Positions 18,775 through 24,245 of a DNA stretch of 24,245 nt are shown here, piece after piece (within the stretch, counting starts at the first letter, position 1; every line of letters begins with the position of its first letter). The notes under the pieces were generated by a model that was not told the origin of the DNA, did no database searches, and worked only from the letters and a program-made list of their open reading frames with translations. Source of the stretch: an uncultured Pelagibacteraceae bacterium. Its GTDB lineage: Bacteria > Pseudomonadota > Alphaproteobacteria > Pelagibacterales > Pelagibacteraceae. The stretch is taken from contig CACLMO010000013.1 in assembly GCA_902608065.1 (NCBI GenBank), positions 1-24,245 on the forward strand, in the 5' to 3' direction. Made by a program: the position numbers and the translations under genes.

Positions 18775-19653
18775 CTATCTGAAAGTATTGGGATCTTCTC
18801 CTTCGTATTCAGTGACAGCCCTTTCCGCTTTATCAAAAGCCTCTTCTTTTTCTTCTTCATTTTTTGAGCCAAATCGTGCCCAAACTTTTTGCTTGCTTAA
18901 ATAAACTAATGTCAAAAGAATAATTAAGTAAAAGAAAACTTTAAATCCCATCCTATGTCTTGCTTCAAGATGAGGATCGGCTGCCCAAACTAAAAAAGCA
19001 GTAACATCCTTAGCTATTTGCGCTTTTGAAGTCTCCGTACCGTCTGCATACTCTACTATTCCATCAGATATAGGTTCTGCCATTTTTATTTTTTGACTAG
19101 GCATATATTTATTGTAATAAACTCCGTCATCTAATTCATATCCCGCCGGAGCTTCTTCGTACCCCATTAATAGTGAATAAATATAATTTGCCCCACCTTT
19201 TCTAGCTTTAGCTAGGACCGACATATCTGGAGGATAAGCCCCTCCATTAGCAGCTGCTGCTGCTTTAACGTTTGGAAATGGGCTAACAAACTTATCAGAT
19301 AACCTTCCTGGTCTTGTAAACATCTCTCCATCTTCATTGGGCCCATCTATAACTTCAAATTGAGCTGCAATAGCCTTAGCTTCTTCAGGCAAAAACTCTG
19401 GTCCACCCTTTTCGGATAAATTTCTATAACTTAGATGTTGCACCGAATGACATCCTGCACAAACGTCCTGATAAACTTGATATCCCCTTTGTAAAGAAGC
19501 TCTATCGAAAGTTCCAAAAATTCCTTCAAAGCTCCAGTCGGTTTTTAGATAATTAGTATTTGCTCCGTGCGAATGTTGAGAATCAGCAAAAGATAAAGTG
19601 GTAATTATTGAAATAAAAATTGTTAAAATTATTCTATTTAAATGAACCAACAT
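18775..19653 (-). CDS. petC: Cytochrome c1, bc1 complex
   Basis: Membrane-anchored c-type cytochrome that takes electrons from the Rieske protein and passes them to soluble cytochrome c. The 292 residues begin with a signal peptide (hydrophobic 7-20, likely cleaved after A23). Haem attachment is C65-A-G-C68-H69, and the probable sixth ligand is M191 in [13 protein letters not shown]-terminal anchor near 236-252 follows HRMGFKV, then a charged cytoplasmic tail. The ATG lies inside petB (20-bp overlap) behind a GGGGA Shine-Dalgarno site, one of the few clear ones here. It is the last gene of petABC. Confidence 0.96.
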   Translation of the reverse strand: MLVHLNRIILTIFISIITTLSFADSQHSHGANTNYLKTDWSFEGIFGTFDRASLQRGYQVYQDVCAGCHSVQHLSYRNLSEKGGPEFLPEEAKAIAAQFEVIDGPNEDGEMFTRPGRLSDKFVSPFPNVKAAAAANGGAYPPDMSVLAKARKGGANYIYSLLMGYEEAPAGYELDDGVYYNKYMPSQKIKMAEPISDGIVEYADGTETSKAQIAKDVTAFLVWAADPHLEARHRMGFKVFFYLIILLTLVYLSKQKVWARFGSKNEEEKEEAFDKAERAVTEYEGEDPNTFR

Positions 19654-20920
19654 TTTCCCCTTCGTACTTTCCTGCCATCTCTTTAAATTTATCCAATACT
19701 CCTGGCTTATCTAAAGCTGGATCTGATATGCTTATTGGTAACGGGTCGGTTTTCTCATAACGACCAAGTAAAGGTAACAAAATTAAGAAATGAATGAAGT
19801 AGTAAGCAGTAGCTATTCTAGCTAAAATTAAATAAATTCCCTCTGGTGGCTTTGCTCCAAGATAACCAAGTAGTATTACTGTAACTACTAATACCCAAAA
19901 AAACTTTCTATAAATTGGTCTAAAAGTTGCTGATCGAACTTTTGAACTATCTAACCATGGTAAACCTACTAAAACAAAAATTGATGCAAACATAAAAATT
20001 ACCCCTCCTAGTTTGCTCGGAATAGCTCTTAAAATTGCATAGAAAGGCAATAGATACCACTCGGGCACTATATGTGCTGGTGTAATCAATGGATCAGCTG
20101 GAATATAGTTATCTGGATGTCCTAAAAAATCTGGTAGGAAAAAAACAAACGCAAAAAATAATAATAAAAATGCCAATAAAGCTAAAAGATCTTTCATAAC
20201 CATATATGGATGAAAAGGCATAGTTTCATTACTGCCTTTCTTTACATCTATACCTATAGGATTATTATTTCCTGGAATGTGCAGTGACCATATATGAAGT
20301 ATCACTAAACCAAAAATCAAAAATGGTAGTAAATAATGTAAACTATAAAATCGATTTAAAGTTGGATTGTCTACGGAAAATCCTCCCCATAACCAATTAG
20401 TAACACTTTCTCCTATGAGTGGGATTGCGCTAAATAAATTAGTAATTACTGTAGCTCCCCAAAAACTCATTTGACCCCATGGCAAAACATATCCCATGAA
20501 AGCTGTAGCCATCATTAGTAGATAAATTGCAAGACCAATAATCCAGATCATTTCTCTTGGAGCTTTATAAGATCCAAAATATAAACCTCTAAAAATATGA
20601 ATGTATACAGCAAGAAAAAACATAGAAGCTCCATTTGAATGAACATATCTCATGAGCCATCCATAATTTACATCTCTCATAATATGTTCAATGCTTGCAA
20701 AAGCATGTTCGGTGTGAGCAACATAATGCATTGCTAAAATTATTCCCGTTACTATTTGAGTAATTAAACAAAAAGTTAAAATTCCTCCAAATGTCCACCA
20801 GTAATTTAAATTTTTTGGAGTTGGATATGATTTTAAATGATGAGAAAGAGATAAAAGTGGTAAACGACTATCAAACCACTCCGCTAGTTTTGTTTTTGGA
20901 ACATATTTTTCTTCACTCAT
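19634..20920 (-). CDS. petB: Cytochrome b, bc1 complex
   Basis: Quinone-reacting, di-haem membrane subunit of complex III. The 428 residues give eight membrane helices in one polypeptide, the mitochondrial/alphaproteobacterial form and unlike split b6/subunit IV. Haem ligands are H94 and H108 on helix B and H195 and H209 on helix D, both pairs 14 apart. The Qo-site motif P286-E-W-Y289 is intact, and [19 protein letters not shown] marks the cd1 region. It starts 7 bp after petA and overlaps petC by 20 bp. Confidence 0.98.
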   Translation of the reverse strand: MSEEKYVPKTKLAEWFDSRLPLLSLSHHLKSYPTPKNLNYWWTFGGILTFCLITQIVTGIILAMHYVAHTEHAFASIEHIMRDVNYGWLMRYVHSNGASMFFLAVYIHIFRGLYFGSYKAPREMIWIIGLAIYLLMMATAFMGYVLPWGQMSFWGATVITNLFSAIPLIGESVTNWLWGGFSVDNPTLNRFYSLHYLLPFLIFGLVILHIWSLHIPGNNNPIGIDVKKGSNETMPFHPYMVMKDLLALLAFLLLFFAFVFFLPDFLGHPDNYIPADPLITPAHIVPEWYLLPFYAILRAIPSKLGGVIFMFASIFVLVGLPWLDSSKVRSATFRPIYRKFFWVLVVTVILLGYLGAKPPEGIYLILARIATAYYFIHFLILLPLLGRYEKTDPLPISISDPALDKPGVLDKFKEMAGKYEGENVGSFK

Positions 20921-20927
20921 AACTGAT

Positions 20928-21440
20928 CTAGCCTATTTTAATTATATTATTTTCAACAAATTCATATTTAGGGATTTCTAAATTTGTTGGAGCTGGGCCT
21001 TTTCTAATTCTTCCCGAAGTATCGTAGTGTGATCCATGACATGGACAAAACCAACCTTTATACTCACCTTTATTTTTTAATGGGACGCAACCTAAATGAG
21101 TGCAAACTCCAACCATAACCAGCCATTCTGGATTTTTAGCTCTATCCGAATCTTTTTCTGGATCTTTTAAATCTTTTAGATCAACTTTGGCAGCTTCACT
21201 AATTTCTTTTTCTGTTCTTCGTTTTATAAATATTGGTTTTCCCCTCCAAAGAACCGTTATCTCTTTTCCAGGTTCAATGCTGCTGACATCAACTTCCGTA
21301 GTTGATAAAGCTTTAACAGAAGCATCTGGATTCATTTGATCTACCAAAGGCCATATTGCTGCGCCTAATCCTACGGCACCAACTGTATAGGTAGCGGTAA
21401 ATAGAAAATTTCTTCTTTTTTGTTCAACTTTATCAGTCAT
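20928..21440 (-). CDS. petA: Rieske iron-sulfur protein, bc1 complex
   Basis: [2Fe-2S] subunit carrying electrons from ubiquinol to cytochrome c1. The 170 residues start with a twin-arginine region (KRRNFLF, 8-14) and a membrane anchor near 15-32, typical of Tat-exported Rieske proteins. Cluster ligands are C113, H115, C132 and H135; C118 and C134 form the supporting disulfide (CTHLGC and CPCHGSHYD boxes). A linker around 36-60 is the mobile hinge region. It is first in petABC and divergent from trmL across 105 bp that holds a CTGACCCTA motif shared with the MarR gene. Confidence 0.97.
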   Translation of the reverse strand: MTDKVEQKRRNFLFTATYTVGAVGLGAAIWPLVDQMNPDASVKALSTTEVDVSSIEPGKEITVLWRGKPIFIKRRTEKEISEAAKVDLKDLKDPEKDSDRAKNPEWLVMVGVCTHLGCVPLKNKGEYKGWFCPCHGSHYDTSGRIRKGPAPTNLEIPKYEFVENNIIKIG

Positions 21441-21465
21441 ATATTCAAAGCTATTATTGTTAACT

Positions 21466-21471
21466 ATTATA
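21466..21471 (-). promoter_or_regulatory. Candidate -10 box for petABC
   Basis: On the minus strand TATAAT stands 26 bp before the petA start codon. No convincing -35 lies at the right distance. That would suit an activator-dependent promoter, with the CTGACCCTA motif about 35-48 bases upstream of the box. Other AT-rich hexamers nearby could serve instead. Confidence 0.3.
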
Positions 21472-21494
21472 TATTATTAATTAATTAGAATTTA

Positions 21495-21500
21495 TATAAT
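21495..21500 (+). promoter_or_regulatory. Candidate -10 box for trmL
   Basis: TATAAT on the plus strand, 45 bp before the trmL ATG, would start a leader of about 39 bases. No good -35 was seen (TATTAT at the expected position). The region is shared with the petA promoter. Confidence 0.3.
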
Positions 21501-21505
21501 TTTGC

Positions 21506-21514
21506 TAGGGTCAG
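21506..21514 (-). promoter_or_regulatory. CTGACCCTA motif upstream of petA
   Basis: On the minus strand CTGACCCTA, 65 bp before the petA start, repeats the nine bases found before the MarR gene at 9715-9723 in the same orientation. It is part of a GTCA-TTC-TGAC inverted repeat. It is a candidate binding site for a regulator common to both transcripts; not demonstrated. Confidence 0.35.
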
Positions 21515-21545
21515 AATGACACACAAAATAATACACAACTGAAAA

Positions 21546-22004
21546 ATGTTCAATATTGCTCTATATCAACCTGATATACCTCAAAACACAGCTGCAATAA
21601 TTCGTTTGTGTTCATGTTTTGATGTAACTCTTGAAATAATTGAACCATGTGGCTTTCATTTGGATGACAAGAGATTAAAAAGAGTCGCTATGGATTATTT
21701 GGATAAAAACAAAATAATTACTTATAAATCCTACAAAAACTTTTTAATAAATAAAAAAAATTCTAGAGTTATACTTATGACCACAAAGGCAAAAAAGAGC
21801 TATAATAATTTCAAATTTAATCCAAATGATACAATTTTATTTGGCAGGGAAAGCGAAGGAGTTCCAAAAGAAGTCCATAACAATTCGTACGAAAGGTTAA
21901 AAATACCATTAAAAAAGGATGCAAGATCACTTAATGTTAGTATGGCAACAGCAATAGCTTTAACCGAAGCATTAAAGCAGAATGGTCACTTTCCCAATGA
22001 TTAA
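21546..22004 (+). CDS. trmL: tRNA (cytidine(34)-2'-O)-methyltransferase
   Basis: SPOUT-class enzyme methylating the 2'-OH of the wobble base in certain leucine tRNAs. The 152 residues match the small TrmL form. Motifs are NIALYQPDIPQNTAAIIRLC at the N-terminus, the knot segments LFGRESEGVPKEV (near 98-110) and the C-terminal RIPL-like LKIPLKKDARSLNVSMATAI. YibK-type proteins of this size are well conserved. It is divergent from petA, and its stop overlaps the hemF start region. Confidence 0.94.
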   Translation: MFNIALYQPDIPQNTAAIIRLCSCFDVTLEIIEPCGFHLDDKRLKRVAMDYLDKNKIITYKSYKNFLINKKNSRVILMTTKAKKSYNNFKFNPNDTILFGRESEGVPKEVHNNSYERLKIPLKKDARSLNVSMATAIALTEALKQNGHFPND

Positions 22005-22851
22005 TGACATATATACTAAAAAAAAATTAACAAGTGGTTGGTTTAATTTGCTTCAAGAAACTATTTGTTACGAATTTGAAAAAATTGAAAACGATTTTGC
22101 TAAAAAAATTAAAAAGAGACCTATTTATTTTCAAAAAAAAACTTGGAAAAAATCTAAAGAAAAAAATGAGGGTGGAGGTACATTTTTTCAAATTAAAAAT
22201 GGATTTGTTTTTGACACCGTTGGTGTAAATTTTTCTGAAGTTTCTGGTAAATTTACCAAAAAATTTAAATCGCAAGTATTAGGGGCAGACAAAAATCCAA
22301 ATTACTGGGCTTCTGGAATTTCAGTTGTAGCTCATATGAAAAACCCCAAAATCCCCTCTTTGCATTTCAATACCAGATTTATTGTAACTTCAAAAAACTG
22401 GTTTGGGGGAGGTATGGATGCAACACCTTCTTTCAAGGATTTAAAAGAAAGTAAATTATTTCATAATAAAATTAAAAAAGCGTGCTACAAACATAAAATT
22501 GATTATTTAAAGTATAAAAAATGGTGTGATAATTATTTCTATCTGCCGCATAGAAAAGAATCTCGCGGAATTGGTGGAATATTTTTTGACTATAAAAGAG
22601 GAAACTGGAAGAAAAATTTTGATTTTATTAGAGAAATCGGATTATGTTTTGTTGATTGCTCTACAACAATTATAAGAAAAAAAATGTATTCAAAATGGTC
22701 TGAAAGACAAAAAAATGATCAACTAATAAAAAGAAGTCGCTACGTAGAATTCAACTTACTATATGATAGAGGTACAAAATTCGGACTTAACACTGGAGGA
22801 AATGTTGAAGCCATATTAATGTCACTACCTCCTTTAGCAAAATGGAAATAA
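21982..22851 (+). CDS. hemF: Oxygen-dependent coproporphyrinogen III oxidase
   Basis: HemF oxidatively decarboxylates coproporphyrinogen III to protoporphyrinogen IX, a late aerobic step of haem synthesis. It has 289 residues. Conserved blocks are GGGTFFQIKNG, NPKIPSLHFNTRF, WFGGGMDATPSF (many family members have DLTP here), HRKESRGIGGIFFDY and the C-terminal RYVEFNLLYDRGTKFGL. ATG 21982 overlaps trmL by 23 bp. The in-frame ATG at 21997 (8-bp overlap) is an equally possible start and would remove five residues. The product supplies haem used by the adjacent bc1 genes. greA follows after 3 bp. Confidence 0.95.
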   Translation: MVTFPMINDIYTKKKLTSGWFNLLQETICYEFEKIENDFAKKIKKRPIYFQKKTWKKSKEKNEGGGTFFQIKNGFVFDTVGVNFSEVSGKFTKKFKSQVLGADKNPNYWASGISVVAHMKNPKIPSLHFNTRFIVTSKNWFGGGMDATPSFKDLKESKLFHNKIKKACYKHKIDYLKYKKWCDNYFYLPHRKESRGIGGIFFDYKRGNWKKNFDFIREIGLCFVDCSTTIIRKKMYSKWSERQKNDQLIKRSRYVEFNLLYDRGTKFGLNTGGNVEAILMSLPPLAKWK

Positions 22852-22854
22852 ATT

Positions 22855-23331
22855 ATGGAAAAAGAACCAATAACATCTGACGGTATTAAAAAAATAAAAG
22901 AAGAATTAGAAAATTTAAAAAATATAAAACGACCAAAAATAGTTGAAGCTATTGCTGAAGCTAGAGGACATGGGGATTTAAAAGAAAATGCTGAATACCA
23001 TGCGGCAAAAGAAGAACAGGCAAAAATTGAAAGTAGGATAATTGAAATTAATGATTTAATTGCAAGAGCCAATGTAATTGATGTCACAAAGCTAGAAAAA
23101 AAAGATAATGTTATATTTGGTTCAACTGTTTATTTAGTAGATTTAGAAAGTAATGAAAAAAAAAATTATAAAATAGTAGGCAAAGATGAAGCTGATATAA
23201 CAAAAAATTATATTTATTTTAGATCTCCAATTGGAAAAGCGTTAATTGGAAAAAAGAAAAAAGAAATAGTCACCGTTATAACTCCATCTGGCGAAAAAAA
23301 TTTTGAAATAACTGGAGTAAAATATATTTAA
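22855..23331 (+). CDS. greA: Transcription elongation factor GreA
   Basis: GreA enters the RNA polymerase secondary channel and stimulates cleavage of backtracked transcripts. The 158 residues show the N-terminal coiled coil (EELENLKNIKRPKIVEAI, near 16-33) with the channel-tip acidic pair in GDLKENAEYHAAKEEQ near 40-55, and the C-terminal FKBP-like domain with SPIGKALIGKKKKEIV. It is 3 bp after hemF. Its stop overlaps the stop of the convergent CCA-adding enzyme gene by 4 bp. Confidence 0.97.
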   Translation: MEKEPITSDGIKKIKEELENLKNIKRPKIVEAIAEARGHGDLKENAEYHAAKEEQAKIESRIIEINDLIARANVIDVTKLEKKDNVIFGSTVYLVDLESNEKKNYKIVGKDEADITKNYIYFRSPIGKALIGKKKKEIVTVITPSGEKNFEITGVKYI

Positions 23332-24245
23332 TTATTGTCGACTTCTTTCAAAATTTTTTCCACAAATTTTTTATCCATAACAAATTTATTTTCTATCCAT
23401 TTTTCTTCTAATAATTTTAGTTTTTTACCTAATTCCTTTCCAGTTTTATAACCATTTTCCTTTAGGTAGTCTCCAGAAATAGGAAATTTAGGTATTTTGC
23501 AAATACTCGTATAATGAATTAATTTTTCAATGATCGAAATATCTTTTCTACTTTTAAAGCATATTGAAAAAAGTAAAAGATCCATAACCTTATCTCTTCC
23601 AATCAAATAAATTAATTGTTGTATACTTTCCTCTGTATAAAATTTTTTACTTTTAATTCTCTCAAGATTTTCTGAAATATTTTTATATCTATCCTTGATA
23701 CTGTTGGATGTTTTATATTTGTGACAAAAATATTCATAATCATTAGACTCATCTATAATTAATATTGCTAAAATTAAATGATTATCATAACTATTTAGCA
23801 ATTTTTTATTTAAACTTTTAATTACTTTTAACCTCTCAAAATATTTAAATTGTGGAAATATATTTAAAATAATTTCCTTAAACGGATTTTGTGAAAATAA
23901 ACTATATGCATTTTTAAGTTTAAATATTTTTTCTAATTCACTAAATATTCTCTCGTTAGAAATCTTATTTAAACCATTAATATTCTTTTTAATGGATTGG
24001 ATAATATTTTGATCATAATTTATTTTGCTATATTGTATGAAAAACCTAAAATATCTTAAAATGCGCAGATAATCTTCTCGTATTCTTGCTTCTGGCTCGC
24101 CAATAAATCTAATCCTTCCATTTTGTAAATCTGATATTCCGTTCTGAGGATCAAAAATTCGCCCATCTATATCTGCATATATAGCATTTACTGTAAAATC
24201 TCTTCTTAATGCGTCCTGTACCCAATCGTTAGTAAACTCTACATT
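23328..24245 (-). CDS. cca: CCA-adding tRNA nucleotidyltransferase, 3' part (start outside window)
   Basis: Adds or repairs the 3' CCA of tRNAs (a closely related poly(A) polymerase I is the alternative). I translated the minus strand from the window edge: the frame stays open for 305 residues to the stop at 23328, so the gene begins beyond 24245. The first visible residues include RRDFTVNAIYADIDGRIFDP and a GRIRFIGEPEARIREDYLRI block, the end of the class II nucleotidyltransferase head and the neck. The C-terminal part is lysine-rich and ends with the alphaproteobacterial FPISGDYLKENGYKTG and LEEKWIENKF segments. The catalytic GGxxR and DxD motifs lie upstream and cannot be checked. Confidence 0.9.
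   Translation of the reverse strand, partial: NVEFTNDWVQDALRRDFTVNAIYADIDGRIFDPQNGISDLQNGRIRFIGEPEARIREDYLRILRYFRFFIQYSKINYDQNIIQSIKKNINGLNKISNERIFSELEKIFKLKNAYSLFSQNPFKEIILNIFPQFKYFERLKVIKSLNKKLLNSYDNHLILAILIIDESNDYEYFCHKYKTSNSIKDRYKNISENLERIKSKKFYTEESIQQLIYLIGRDKVMDLLLFSICFKSRKDISIIEKLIHYTSICKIPKFPISGDYLKENGYKTGKELGKKLKLLEEKWIENKFVMDKKFVEKILKEVDNN

Noticed and set aside
22740..23087. 115-codon minus-strand ORF across hemF and greA
   Set aside because: Spans two conserved genes in antisense and has no family features.
23328..23801. A separate 157-residue protein starting at TTG 23801
   Set aside because: The same frame stays open to the window edge and contains CCA-adding-enzyme motifs, so it is just the C-terminal part.

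Overview
The window is compact, AT-rich bacterial chromosome with short or overlapping gene junctions, poly-A lysine runs and few clear Shine-Dalgarno sites. The gene content points to a streamlined marine alphaproteobacterium of the SAR11/Pelagibacterales type. Supporting this are a mitochondrial-type petABC (cytochrome bc1) operon, a branched-chain aminotransferase / MarR / OmpR-type regulator / histidine kinase block, the run lgt - MidA-type methyltransferase - multicopper-oxidase-fold protein - prs - L25 - pth - ychF, and the pair trmL-hemF. The lineage is inferred from composition and gene order only. I see no mobile element, CRISPR array, rRNA or tRNA gene.

Layout. 1-2722: 3' part of guaC, then trxB, converging on aspC. 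2756-8756: a co-directional run uvrB - DUF1289 - pteridine-reductase-like SDR - folB - uvrC - pgsA with gaps of at most 5 bp or short overlaps. It combines two nucleotide-excision-repair genes with two pterin/folate genes. 8762-12367: ilvE (minus), a divergent promoter region, MarR regulator, response regulator and EnvZ-like kinase (plus, overlapping), then ubiK (minus). 12429-18506: lgt, methyltransferase, PgeF/YfiH-type protein, prs, rplY, pth, ychF (all plus). 18507-18774: the largest gene-poor gap, with two dubious 24-codon hydrophobic ORFs. 18775-21440: petABC on the minus strand. 21546-23331: trmL, hemF, greA (plus). 23328-24245: 3' part of the CCA-adding enzyme gene (minus), running off the window edge.

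How the genes work together. Much of the window serves respiration and envelope: cytochrome bc1, its probable regulators (the MarR/OmpR pair resembles PetP/PetR of Rhodobacter capsulatus), haem synthesis (hemF), a ubiquinone accessory factor (ubiK), a relative of a complex I assembly factor, phosphatidylglycerol synthesis (pgsA) and its user lgt. The rest is housekeeping: DNA repair, PRPP, translation and tRNA maturation.

Nothing here is convincingly a new system. The observations most worth checking are a 9-bp motif (CTGACCCTA) found upstream of both the MarR gene and petA in the same orientation, a 7-5-7 inverted repeat between ilvE and the MarR gene, the pterin genes between uvrB and uvrC, a GC-rich island coding the tail of L25, and the short hydrophobic ORFs downstream of petC.
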